Positions 33,355 through 43,870 of a stretch of 64,000 nucleotides of DNA are shown piece by piece. Below the pieces are notes generated by a model that was not told the DNA's origin, ran no database searches, and saw only the letters and a list, made by a program, of their open reading frames with translations. Every line of letters begins with the position of its first letter. Within the stretch, counting starts at the first letter, position 1. The DNA is taken from the NCBI GenBank assembly GCA_032164295.1, contig JAJHTX010000011.1:434001-498000 (forward strand). Reading direction: 5' to 3'. A program made the translations under genes and the position numbers. The stretch is from Inonotus obliquus (lineage: Eukaryota > Basidiomycota > Agaricomycetes > Hymenochaetales > Hymenochaetaceae).

Positions 33355-34009
33355 GTTGTAGACTTAGACCGTAGCTCCCCATCTTTCTTTCGATCGCCTT
33401 GTACATCGAGTCCTCTTAGGCATCTAGCTTCTAATCTGAAGACCACCTAATCTGCTTAACCTCTCTTACTCTACGGCGTGGAACGATTGATTAGTCGTCT
33501 ACCGACTAGAGAAGCTTGCGAACGGCAACCTACCGGAGTTTAGCTGGGTACTTGTCCTACTAGCCTGTCAACGAGGTTGAGGCCCGACTTGATCAGTCAA
33601 ACGTGAGCGTCTGAGGCAACGCTTAGTATACTTGGGAATCTGCCCTGCTTGTGAAAACCGAGTAGGCTCCAGAAACTCTTAGAAAAGCATCGCCGAACCC
33701 GTAACACTGGGGCCGTCCTATTGTGGTTACTGTATAGTCCCGTAGGGCGAGCGTTTTCTAACACCCATGGGTTCTGTCCTTTGGCTAGGACCATTGTGTG
33801 CGCTTCAAACAGTGGCGCCCCCATCGCCGCTACCTCCTGCTCCCCTGTCGTGCGCGCCGTTCCCACCTGTATATGGGGTATCTCCTGGATGCACCATATA
33901 TCTAAATCCCACGCCGAAAGGTGCGTTTGCTGTAAGAGATGTTGGGCCATAAATAAAGATATGCCTGAACGACCAGCGTTATATGATATAAGCTTGAGCT
34001 GTCCCTTCA

Positions 34010-35776
34010 TTAGTAAGTGGGAGGGGAAGATGATCGCCTAATGTTCGAAGGCTTCTTGGGGCAGTTGGGGTAGTCAGCGCGGTGAGCACCGCGGCAGTTC
34101 GCGCACTTGACGACATGAGTGCACGAGGTGACGTCGGCGCAATCTGCGCACTTGTTTTCGCATAGCTCCGTCTGATGCGGTTCCGCGCACCGAGCGCACC
34201 TATACAGCTCCGTGCAGTCCTGGTCGCTGTGCCGATATCTGTAGCACTTCTTGCACTGGATCGGACCAGTTCGCGCCTTGGGTTCCACTGCATACTGGTT
34301 CCGCCCATAGTAGCGGATGGAGCGGCGGACGATTCCATTGTTGTGGAAGATCGCCTCCTTAGCCTTGAGCGGGTGCGAAACTGCCACCATAATTGCTGCT
34401 GTGGCCCGACGATTACGGTTGAGCATTTCCTGGAGCGTGATAGGCTGCCCCATAAAGTGCGGGGCTTCTGTAAAGGGGAATTCGTTGAACACCGCGTTAG
34501 ATAAGCGGAGTTCAGCCGCAATTTCCACCGGGGTGTGTATCTGCTTCGTCGTGGGATTCAAGATCGGGAACCCCGGGACGATAAACTGGAAAGACTCCGT
34601 GAAGGGAGTGAATTCCACCGACGTCATCGCGTCTGACATAATCCTGAGCTTTGCTTGTAAAGCCTCAGCCCACTCCGCTCCCATGTCCGTCGCATCCGGA
34701 CGCGCGGCCACGTCAACCACAAGGAGACCTTTCAGCGACCAGCTCGCTTTCAGAACTGTCAGCGGTCCACCCTTCTCCGGGTTAGGCTTTGTCGCTCGAG
34801 CCAAGACGTATGCCTCCTCCCGCGAAAGAGAGGGGCGCGGCTTGACGGTAAAACCAAGCGTCGTGGCGGTCTTTGCTTTGCGCAACCGGATGTCATTGAT
34901 AGTGGTCTTCTTTTTCTTGGGGACCACTCTATTCGGGCGTGCGTACGTGTGGCTGCCCGCGTTCTTCCGCGTGACCTGGACAAAAGGTGCCGGGGCTGGA
35001 GCAGCAGGGACATACCGGATGTAGCGGTCCGGAATACCCTGTGCCTCATTGGACGAGTTAATCGCGTCCACGTCGATGACCTCACGTGGGGCCTCCGGAG
35101 CCTTTCCTGCATTCCTAGCGCCTTTCGGGGCCGGTGGTTTGTGGGTAGTGTTATGCGTAACCTGCGCACCAGGGGCCACTACCTGCACGCCTGGGCGTCG
35201 ATTCGGGGTTACAACCTGGGGTGCTTTATGCTGTCCTCCACCCGGGGCAGCACCCTGCACAGCGGGGGGTTGTGCCCACCTAGACGCCTGGAGCCCTTGG
35301 CCCTCTGTGGTCGTCTGGTGGACGGGACCCGGCAAACGTCCCTGCTCTACCTTCTTCAGCCGCTCTCCCATCACCGCCAGCTGTTTGCTCGTTTCCAATG
35401 CCTCCTCCCGCGCCCTGCGGTTCGCAACCGTCTGTTCCTCGCCCATTAACTTCAGGCGGTCCAGGATGGCGTACATCTGTGGGTCGACATGCGTACCATG
35501 TGTCGGGTAAACTGCCGGGGTAATCGCCCATTCACTGGCCAGATGACGGAGGCCATCCTCAAAAGAACCCGGGAAGAGGGTTTCCTTGTTGTAGCCTCCC
35601 GCGAAGCCCCAGTGGAGCCGGTCCATTTCGTCGTTATTGGCGAACGGGCCATCCTCACGTGACTGAGAAAGGGCCGAGAACACCAAGGCTGTGATCTTGC
35701 CAAGTGTGTAGCCCATCTGCTCAAAATTGTGTGACGCCGAACCCGGCTGAGAGCCTGGTGGCAGTGACCGCGTCAC
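34010..35776 (-). CDS. LINE ORF1 (Gag-like, zinc knuckles), 5' truncated
   Basis: Open for 588 codons to TAA at 34010-34012. No ATG starts it. The first in-frame codon after the boundary is GTG, and the nearby ATG is followed by TGA in its own frame. The N-terminal half is Pro/Ala/Gln-rich with a helical stretch (MGEEQTVANRRAREEALET) that may be coiled coil. A basic region KKKKTTINDIRLRKAKTA follows. The C-terminus carries zinc-knuckle-type cysteines in CKKCYRYRHSDQDC, CARCAEPHQTELC, CADCADVTSCTH and CANCRGAHRADYPNC. This is typical of nucleic-acid-binding ORF1 proteins of LINEs. The start may have been lost on insertion. Confidence 0.8.
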   Translation of the reverse strand: MTRSLPPGSQPGSASHNFEQMGYTLGKITALVFSALSQSREDGPFANNDEMDRLHWGFAGGYNKETLFPGSFEDGLRHLASEWAITPAVYPTHGTHVDPQMYAILDRLKLMGEEQTVANRRAREEALETSKQLAVMGERLKKVEQGRLPGPVHQTTTEGQGLQASRWAQPPAVQGAAPGGGQHKAPQVVTPNRRPGVQVVAPGAQVTHNTTHKPPAPKGARNAGKAPEAPREVIDVDAINSSNEAQGIPDRYIRYVPAAPAPAPFVQVTRKNAGSHTYARPNRVVPKKKKTTINDIRLRKAKTATTLGFTVKPRPSLSREEAYVLARATKPNPEKGGPLTVLKASWSLKGLLVVDVAARPDATDMGAEWAEALQAKLRIMSDAMTSVEFTPFTESFQFIVPGFPILNPTTKQIHTPVEIAAELRLSNAVFNEFPFTEAPHFMGQPITLQEMLNRNRRATAAIMVAVSHPLKAKEAIFHNNGIVRRSIRYYGRNQYAVEPKARTGPIQCKKCYRYRHSDQDCTELYRCARCAEPHQTELCENKCADCADVTSCTHVVKCANCRGAHRADYPNCPKKPSNIRRSSSPPTY

Positions 35777-35964
35777 GTCGTCATGTCAGGTGACACCTAG
35801 TTTCTTGCGAGTATCCAAAATAGGAAAGGAAGAAGCGTCGATCGTATAGGTCGCTCATTCTTGCATCATCCCCACTCCCACACATCCTGGGGTACCACAG
35901 GCACAGTCCGCGCTCGAAGCACGATAGATATAGACACGCTACTCAAACACTTAATAGCCTTGTT

Positions 35965-37316
35965 ATGGACTCCCAGCTGAGGCAAAGAAACCCGAATCTT
36001 TCTACAATATCGTATGTCATAGACGAGGTCAAGACTGCAGAACACGACGCCATTGAATATGTGAAGACACTCACTTGGCACCAACTTGACGAATGGCAAA
36101 AGGATAATGAGTATATTCTTCGAGGATACCGGAGGTGCGTCAAGGTAGTCTGCTTGCGATGTATTCGTTATCTGACAGTTTAATATCAACGTATTTCTTA
36201 GGGCGCAGAATTGGAAAGGATGCTTCCATTCGATTTTTGGCTGTGAGCACGTCGTGATTTAGGGCCACGACGTCTTTTTCACGCCGCTTGTAGATTCACA
36301 TAACGAGACAGGTGGAGACTATGGCATCTCTGTCGTCTCGTGTTTTTGCTAATTTTACCCCATTACAGTCAACATCCACAGCCATCTATGGGGAGCAGCG
36401 CTATTCCTCGTCTTCTTTTTCACCAATCACTTCTACGTGATGACTCGATATCCATCCGCAACATGGGTTGACTCGACCGTATTTTCGGTGTTCATATTAT
36501 CTGCAGTCTCCTGCTTAATATCTAGCTCATTCTATCACATGGCCATATGTCACTCGGAACGGGTATGATCATATTGCGCAGTCCATGGTATTATGCCTCT
36601 TAACTGATACATGTACACAGGTTGCAAGACGATGTCGCGCCTTGGACTACTCCGGAATAATCAGTGAGCTATTCTGAGCTAGAGTCTGCTTCCCGAGATC
36701 CTGACTTATCATAGTCTTGATCGCCGGGTCTTTCTTCCCGACTGTCTATTACGCATTCTTCTGCGAGCCTTCCTTCCAATTTCTCTACTTATCCGGAATG
36801 CTCCTCGCCGGCCTTGGTGAGCTATTGTTACTTGCTTTCCGCCATGCCAATACTGACGATGTTTGTCCTTAAACTTGAAGGCGCCGCATTCATAGTCTTG
36901 AACACAGAGTACTCGGAGGCTACGCACCGAGGAGCACGTACAAATGTATTCGTTGCTTTGGGACTTTCTGCTGTCATCCCAGTGACGCATGCTCTGACTA
37001 CACATGGTCTAAGCACACTCCGAGTAGAAATGGGAATCGACTATCTGGTCCTTTCCGGGGCACTGTATATCTTCGGAGCGCTATTATAGTGAGTATGCAT
37101 GGCGACATCGTTCACTTTCTGCTTGACCATTTGTTTTCGTTTCGTAGCGCAAATCAGATTCCGGAACGATTTTCACCAGGCACCTTTGATTATCTCTTCT
37201 CTTCTCATCAGATTTTCCACATCATGGTCGTGCTTGCTGCGCTGGTACACTATGTATCAGCCTTAACGGATATTGAGCATTGGCATGGAAGGCGAGAGGG
37301 TGTCTGCTCCCTGTAG
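35965..37316 (+). CDS. PAQR / hemolysin III family membrane protein, copy 2
   Basis: Tandem paralogue of the gene at 26756. The same eight-exon structure with introns of 51-67 nt gives 314 aa from MDSQLRQRNPNLS. Conserved motifs: SHNETVNIHSHLWG, SSSFYHM, SSHQIFHIMVVLAALVHY, and the end HWHGRREGVCSL shared with copy 1. Both copies look intact. Similarity extends about 190 bp upstream of the ATG to the LINE boundary and several hundred bp downstream, so a unit of about 2 kb was duplicated. The LINE now lies exactly between the two units. Confidence 0.86.
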
Positions 37317-37339
37317 ATGGTGTTGATTATATAATATGA

Positions 37340-38050
37340 TGAATATTTTAGAACTAATGATGTAATTTATTTATCACCGCTCCGTCATCGCTCGTTATGG
37401 TCGTTGGGATCGACATTAGTTTTCTTCCGCAGTTCTACAGTGCTACGGTGACCACTACAGGCCGAGGTCAGTAAACTATTTTTTTCTTCATTAGCAGATA
37501 CTGAACGTTCGGTAGTCTTATTAAATCGATTTTCTATGCTCATTAGAATGGATAGATATTCTGGTTATGAATCGTGGACGGAAAGCTCAGAATCACCAAC
37601 CTTTTGTCTGGAAATGTCAATTCCTCCATAAGCTTGATTACTGTGAGTTGGACTATTATTATACTTTCGAGGCGGCCGAACGCTGACTGGTCCGAAGGGC
37701 GGAAACTGTATCAATATCAAATTCCTACTCTAGACTGAATGGCTAGACCTGAGGGCAGTTCCTCCAAATTTGTCTGTCTCTGTGTGGCCAGATCACATCA
37801 ATCTACAATTCGAGGATCTTTCACGGACATTACGTCTTGCAATGTACCATGATGTCGAAGGCCGTACGCTCTCCAAACTTCTCCGTATTCGATATTACGA
37901 CCTACGTTTGGAATGGAAGAAAGATGCGTTTGATATTGCCAGTAGGATTCTTTTGGAAAACAAAGATAGGGAGAATCACATTTCACTTACAGTTATAGCA
38001 GCTCACAACCTTACAAAACCAACCCGAGGCTTTGTGTTCCTTGGACTATA
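37340..38050. repeat. Downstream flank of PAQR copy 2, repeated at 28100-28565
   Basis: Partner of the flank described after copy 1. The best match is 37745-37845. Copy 2 has extra sequence at 37330-37700 that is absent from copy 1. Confidence 0.5.
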
Positions 38051-38059
38051 ATATTGATC

Positions 38060-38676
38060 GTAAAGGAAGATATCCTGTTCTGATGCATTCAACGGGGACG
38101 ACAGAATCCGATACGGCGGCTTTTGAATCGATGTCTTACGCTCATCCTGGACAGGTAATGGTATCGTACTTGCATTGGAATATACTTCTCTCATATAAAG
38201 TAATCTAAACGTTTAATTTGATTGAGGAGTAAAGAAAAGAGCGCTGTGTGAATGGTCAACATGTACCTACTCCAAGTGTTTGACAGCCCTAATCTGCGGT
38301 TTAAATAAAGGCAATCACGTACCTGCCTTAATCAAAGGCGATAGAGCCCAGAATGGGCTGGATAATGTGTTGTAGCGAGTTTGAAATGATCAAGTTGGTA
38401 TTCGTCCCGCCTCACCGATCGCGGTGGTGTGCACGTGAGTCACCTTTCTTCCTTTTCCGGATCCCCAGCACTCACAGCTCACCGTTCGCTCAATCTTGGC
38501 TAATACTTTACTTCAACGCATGCAGTGGCCATTCTATAACCATTACGGAACATTGGTTTTAGAATTACATTGGTCGAAAGTTGTATTGGTTTTGGCTTCC
38601 CTAGTGAGTCGGTGATCGGGTAGGTGTCTCGTGAGAGCGCCCAACCATCGGATCTATTCCCCTCTTCCATGTAACT
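38060..38676. other. Intergenic upstream of the P450
   Basis: No gene recognised. Contains the promoter region of the P450. Confidence 0.5.
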
Positions 38677-38684
38677 TATATATA
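38677..38684 (+). promoter_or_regulatory. Probable TATA box of the P450 gene
   Basis: TATATATA lies 87 bp before the P450 start codon, followed by a pyrimidine-rich leader (CTCTTCATCTCCCCTCCCC). Confidence 0.5.
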
Positions 38685-38770
38685 CTCAACCTGCGCGACG
38701 AAACGATGCTCTTCATCTCCCCTCCCCTCTTATGTCTCCCTGAAACTCCCGGCCAGAAAAGACCACTGTA

Positions 38771-40800
38771 ATGACTTCTCATATTGTAGAGACACTTTCT
38801 CGCGTGGACGTTTACTCCCTCAGCGTCATCCTCCCTCTCTTAGTTGTCCTTGGTCTCTTTGTACCTTACGTCGTCGACCCGCATTGCATTCGGTCGAATG
38901 GTATTACTGGTCCGTTCTTGGCGCAGTTCTCCGACGCTTGGTTAGGATGGGTCGCTGGCAGAGGTCATCGTTCGGAGGTCGTGCATGAAATGCACAATAA
39001 GTACGGTACGTTCTTCCTTCTTCTGTTTGCGTCTGCGTCAAACGCGGAATAGAAGCGGAGAAGTTGATTGCGAATCATATTCAGTCTCATCGCTTTCCTT
39101 GTTCTTCCACAAAGCTTCTCAATACAAAGCGCTGACTGACACGCGATTATACAGGGAAGTTCGTCCGCTTGGCACCTAACCATGTCTCGGTCAACGATCC
39201 GGAAGCACTTCCCATTGTCTATGGCCACGGAACAGGGACACTCAAGTCCGATTTCTATGATGCCTTTGTTGCTATTCGTCGTGGACTGTTCAACACGCGT
39301 TCGCGTCCTGAGCATACGAGGAAGAGAAAGATCGTGTCCCATATCTTTTCGCAAAAGAGCGTACTGGAATTTGAACCTCATGTGCGGTTACATTTGAGAG
39401 AGCTGTTTGGCTGGTGGGATAGACTTTGCGAGGGTGGCCAGAAGAATTTTTCGGGGAACGACGGCGAGGGTGGCTGGAGAGGTCATTCAGGACGCGCATG
39501 GTTCGACTGTTTGCCGTGGTACAATTATCTTGCGTTTGACATCATCGGTGAGTTTTGATTCCCGATTTAGCCCAGATGATCTTCGGTTTACCGTCAATCA
39601 GGTGATCTTGCATTCGGAGCACCCTTCGGTATGCTGCAGAAAGCAAAGGACGCAGCTCCAGTCGCAGTAAACCAAAAACAAGTTATCGCAAGTTATGGAC
39701 GTGAAGAAGAAATGGTCTATGAAATGACTGAGTTACCAGCGATTAAAATTTTAAACGAACGCGGTGAGTATTCGGCAACGATGGGTGTGCTGCCACCGCA
39801 TTGGCGTCCGTTTGTAAAGAAGCTTCCATGGTTCTCAAAGGGTAGTCAGGCGGTTCAGAACCTTGCGGGTCTTGCTGTTGCTGCTGTTGCGAAACGGATG
39901 GCTCACCCGACGGACCGAAGGGACTTGTTGAGTAAATTGCAGGAGGGTAAAGATGATGAGGGTAAACCGATGGGACGGGAGGAACTTACTGCTGAAGCGC
40001 AAACTCAGCTCATTGCAGGTTCGGATACTACTTCCAAGTAAGCGAAGAAGTAATATCACATTTTATTCGAATGGAGCTGACTATTTGCGGTTTTTATTTT
40101 TCGTAGCTCATCCTGCGCGATCACGTATTACGTTGCGCGAGACCCACAAGTACAGGCAAAGCTTCAAAGAGAGTTAGACGAAGCGCTAGGTGGAGAAGAT
40201 GATCCCGTCGCGACGTTCGATCAAGTGAAAAATCTACCATATCTTGAAGCTGTAATCAACGAGGCTCTACGAATCCACGCGACGTCAGGAGCTGGTCTGC
40301 CACGCGTTGTACCGGAGGGTGGACTCACGATATTTGGAAAGACGTTCCCGGAAGGCACAGTACTCAGCGTACCAACGTATAGCATCCATCGTGATACGGA
40401 GGTGTGGGGTGATGATGTGGAAGCGTTTCGTCCTGAAAGGTGGTTTGAGCGTGATCAGGCTTTGATCCAGAAGGCGTTCAATCCATTCTCATTTGGTCCT
40501 AGGTATGCTGAATCTGTACTTTATCCCAGTCATTCCGCCGGCATTACTAACTGTCAGCATGGTGCATGGTTTATAGAGCATGTGTTGGACGTAACCTTGC
40601 CTCACTAGAGTTACTCATCATCATCGCTTCCATTTTCCGTCGGTACGAATTCGTACTGGAGAATCCACAGGAAGAGGTATGTCTCATTCTTTTCTTTCTT
40701 CCTTTATTGATGAATACGGTTCTGCCAGCTCGGAACGTCTGAAGGGTTCCTGCGAAAGCCTGTAAAGTGCCATGTTGGTATGCGAAGGCGGAACATCTAG
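38771..40800 (+). CDS. Cytochrome P450, CYP53-like (benzoate 4-monooxygenase type)
   Basis: Membrane-bound haem monooxygenase. Introns at 39006-39154, 39548-39601, 40038-40106, 40503-40576 and 40677-40728 give 543 aa. The N-terminal anchor is YSLSVILPLLVVLGLFVPYV. The I-helix is AGSDTTSN, the ExxR motif is EALR in INEALRIHATSGAGLPRVV, PERW lies in FRPERWFERD, and the haem loop FSFGPRACVGRNLA is assembled across the fourth intron. The last exon, LGTSEGFLRKPVKCHVGM, and the LPRVVPEGG segment resemble the CYP53 family, which para-hydroxylates benzoate and related aromatics in wood- and litter-degrading fungi. The CYP53 label rests on remembered family sequence features, and the substrate is not shown. 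All catalytic motifs are present. It stands alone, with no reductase or other pathway gene nearby. Confidence 0.85.
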
Positions 40801-41301
40801 CTGATTCTGAGACACTACGCATGCCGTCCGCAAAGCTTGCCTAGTCTAGCTAGACATCATGTACAAATATTTTTTGAACACCTAATTTTTACTTCCGTCT
40901 CCTCTTCCGTCGGGTAGACGCTGCATTGCACTGAACGGAAGCAAAACGGACATTAAGCGGGAGCGATTATCAAACCACCGTATGACATAAGACAACTATA
41001 AATAACTTGGAATAAGATTGGATGTTCTGCGGAGAGCCGGCTTATGTGATGTGCAAGCGGAGAAAAAGGAAAGAGGAAATTCCTGACCCGGCTTATTTGA
41101 GAGGTGATGTCCGAGGACTTACTGGGGAAAGACGGAGACCCGCCTTCTTCTTTACGTGTGTCCGATACAGCACCCTCCTTCCTTCTCGAGCAAGTAATTA
41201 TTATTATCCCATGAGGTGAAATACCCCTCTCTCTTGGCCTTGCGTATATTATAGTCAAGTGGTGCGTTGTATGACTACCTCTTACCCTTCACTACGAGAA
41301 A
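40801..41301. other. Intergenic, no gene recognised
   Basis: 3' flank of the P450 and promoter of the next gene. Nothing else seen. Confidence 0.5.
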
Positions 41302-42430
41302 ATGTCTGAACCAACGCTGACTTTTGGCTCAGTGGCATCACTGTCACCGTCAGATTCTACGAGTACTCCGACTCTCCACTCCGCTCTCTCATCATTACCA
41401 TTAACTATACCTACGTATACTCATACTCTCAGTGGCGATCCCGTCTACGGTCCTGGTTCCGATTCCGATCCTGGTTCTAACAGTGGGAACGGGATGGGCC
41501 AAGTACAGGATGCGAATGAATCGAGTTCGATATTACCTCTTGGACCGGTGTTTGGGTGTTCGGCGCTTGTGGTGCTTGCGGTTGTGTTGACTATGAGGTG
41601 GAAGAGACGAGGTTCTTGGAGAGGTGTTTTTGGACTTGAGGATGGGTTGGGGCTTGGTGGTGGAGGTGGTGGAGAGGTGGATTTGGGTAGACGGCCGGAG
41701 GTGTTTGATTCGTATGTCGATGTTAAGCCGGCGTTTGTGTTTGGAGAGAAGGCTGGGAGTGTGGATGAGGCATGGGAAAGGGCGGGGTGGACGTGGCGAG
41801 ATGCCAAGGTGAGTTCATTATTCCAATATTAATGAGTTGTCCTCACCGATTCCTCCTTTCCAGCCACTCTCAGCAAAATACGCGCCCGCCACATCGCCTT
41901 CACACCTCAGCTCGTCATATGCATCCCTTCCAGAATCACAAGCCCTAACGGCATGCTCAACACGAACACTTCAACAACAACGAACCGAACCTCCTGCCAT
42001 ATTATTTCAAAATGCTTTCACTGCCAATACCGCGGGCAACTACTCGTGTCAACAGCAAGTGCCATCGACATTTACAGAGAAGCCCAAGTTGAGGCTACCT
42101 CCGAGGCGGTTACACGTTACTGTACTCATTTCGATGCCCACTCCTCCGCCACCGCCACATGAACTAACACACAACGATGACGACCTCGATTACAATAACG
42201 ACGACAACGAGCACGAGCACGAGCACGATGACGAAAACTCCTCCGCATACGAAACCGCATCGGACAGGAGTAGCGTTTCGGAGATCTCAAAAGAGAAAGC
42301 CAAGGCTAGAAGAATACGATCCGAAGCGGAGATTAACGATAGACTACGACGTACATGCGTATGTCCGCGTACTGCGGATTTAAACCTTGCGCTTGGTGTT
42401 GCGGAGATTGACGTTCACTGTGATTCATGA
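41302..42430 (+). CDS. Single-pass membrane protein M1 of a four-member family
   Basis: One 55 nt intron; 357 aa. A Ser/Thr/Pro-rich N-terminal part of about 75 residues precedes the helix LPLGPVFGCSALVVLAVVLT and RWKRR. The cytoplasmic part contains PEVFDSYVDV, then WTWRDAK, the intron, and PLSAKYAP. Further on come LHVTVLISMPTPPPPP, an acidic His/Glu/Asp repeat (NEHEHEHDDE) and the C-terminal LALGVAEIDVH. The same landmarks in the same order, with the intron at the same phase-0 place directly before P-L/V-S-A, occur in the genes at 43871, 45557 and 59945. No signal peptide is evident. Family unnamed to my knowledge; function unknown. Confidence 0.75.
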
Positions 42431-43870
42431 AAGATTTTTTTGTGAAAATTCCTGAAGGTGAAATTGAAGGACATATGCGTATGCGTATGCATGACGGGAT
42501 TTTGTGATGAATCCGAGTCCTGACAGGTTTTGATTTGTGCATATTACATGAACTACTTTTGTATCATATTGGTTTTGTCCTCCACGAATTTCGAATTTCA
42601 GCAGCGTTTTTTGTCCAAGTTGAATTTGTCAAAAGGAATACCACCGACATAGGCATAGGGTTCTGAGTTCTGCTGGCGTTAATATCAATGCCAAGATAAG
42701 GTCTGACAGAGGATTCTCAACGATCGTGATGGCAAGATGTCAATCCAGTCCTTCGGATCAATACAAGTCTATATCGGGAAAAAGTCTATGCACGTGATGT
42801 CACGTGTGGATTATCGGGTTCTCATGGGTATGGTTCCCCTGATAAAGTGTGGGTGGTGGCATTATTGGCATTATGAATGGGTTATTTTGGTGTGTATTCT
42901 CAGGAGTTTGGGCTTGGGTACTTGTGAGGAGGGAGTCTGACAAATTTCAACGGTGTGTGTATAACTTAAACTTGGGTTCGTTGTCAGAAGCTGGGTTAGC
43001 TTCTGTCAGTGTCTGTGTTGTGCATATGTATCTTCATGTGTCGGCGTCAGCATGCCAGACTCGCAGACTCGCGGCTTGGATCACGTTCTCGTTCTCGTTC
43101 TAGAGTAAGATATATCTGTCATCTGTCACGGTACTTACATATCCATATCCATATGAATGACTCGATGCGATGATGCGATGTACCGTGACTTTAACCGCTT
43201 TTACAACCGGTGGATTCCGCTTTTGGTTCGGATTGACGGGCTGATTGTTGGACACAGAGCAGTTAAACGAGGTGATAACTGGGTTCTTTGTGCGTGTCTA
43301 GTCAAAACCACTATTCCGCCTCTGAAGGAAATACGTGCGTTACAGTCACCCACACCTCAATCTCCCCACGACAATAAGCTAGAAAGTTTATCGCAAACAT
43401 TCCCTCCTCGCATGCCGAGAAACATACAAACTAATTTTAGAAACGTTTACCAGACAAAAGCACGTGAACGCAAACAATCAAAACCTGAAAATAACTCGGC
43501 CTGAAACTCCCACACTTCCGAGTTGAGGCATGGGGCTTTGGTTTGGCGGGTGAAGGAAATTTGCGTCTACTATTAGAACTTGGGAACTTTCGGGATGTGC
43601 TCGAATTAGTCTGGGAGTAACGACGGTCTCTTCTCACCTTTTCACGTACCGCTGTACTGCACTACTATCGTGTCTTCGCGCCTCGTCGCACATCCGACTT
43701 GTCGTTGGTATCTTGGGAGCTTGAACGATAAAGGAAAGGGACTGCACGAGGAGATGTGTACTTCGCCAGTGTAGACCCTACGGAATCGGCTTTTCGGGAT
43801 AAGCACCGACGAAACGAATTCTTGGATACCTGACAATCTACGACGGGCGCAGCATCACGCGAGCTCGAAC
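42431..43870. other. Intergenic, no gene recognised
   Basis: A plus-strand frame at 43157-43504 is open but matches nothing. A short CGTTCT repeat occurs near 43083. The final 250 bp are likely the promoter of M2. Confidence 0.45.

Larger units (their letters stand above)
32180..33598 (+). mobile_element. 1.4 kb insertion inside LINE ORF2, LTR-like promoter end
   Basis: Splits the endonuclease domain of ORF2 between SVASDAHV and FQWVGIAVP. The inserted stretch begins TGAAAGG and ends CAGTCA, so it has TG...CA ends like LTR elements, but I see no target-site duplication and no direct terminal repeats. It contains a plus-strand 222-codon frame (32240-32908), a cluster of four TGASTCA motifs and a TATAAATA box upstream of a short leader. 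It could be the gag start plus 3' LTR of an internally deleted LTR retrotransposon, or a non-autonomous element. The class is unresolved. Confidence 0.6.
28869..34010 (-). pseudogene. LINE ORF2: endonuclease, reverse transcriptase, zinc knuckle (broken)
   Basis: Starts at ATG 34008-34010, overlapping the ORF1 stop by one base (TAATG). The N-terminal endonuclease part has LKLISYNAGRS and DIWCIQEIP. It is interrupted after 33597 by the insert at 32180-33598 and resumes at about 32177 (VGIAVPKGVRW). The reverse transcriptase has SAPGPSGM, YRPIC, GFDIQGFFDCV (motif A), GVPQGSPMSPVL (motif B) and MFYMDDGLLLTT (motif C, catalytic DD). The C-terminal knuckle is CDICGKLDTIRHRLLQCPR. Over the 3.3 kb after the insert the frame is unbroken except for TGA codons at 30867-30869, 30303-30305, 30216-30218 and 29097-29099. 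Three sit where Trp is expected. The endonuclease also has changed catalytic positions (AGNFN for the usual GDFN, and GCHCII where SDH is usual). I see no RNase H motif. Confidence 0.82.
28570..35778 (-). mobile_element. Decayed non-LTR (LINE) retrotransposon, about 7 kb
   Basis: Two-ORF LINE on the minus strand: ORF1 with zinc knuckles, ORF2 with APE-type endonuclease, reverse transcriptase and a C-terminal CCHC knuckle. The layout fits the Tad/LINE-1-like elements of basidiomycetes. The 5' end at about 35776 abuts the duplicated flank of PAQR copy 2. The 3' end lies between 28570 and 28860. I find no poly(A) tail or clear target-site duplication. ORF1 lacks an ATG in frame at its 5' edge, so the element is probably 5'-truncated. 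It is inactive: ORF2 has four TGA stops and a 1.4 kb insertion. Confidence 0.85.

Noticed and set aside
32180..33598. Target-site duplication around the insert
   Set aside because: The flanking bases (CCCAT on the left, AACGT on the right) do not match, so I do not claim one.
34317..35510. Several long plus-strand frames opposite LINE ORF1
   Set aside because: Antisense shadows of the GC-rich ORF1. They show no motif, and the minus strand has clear zinc knuckles.
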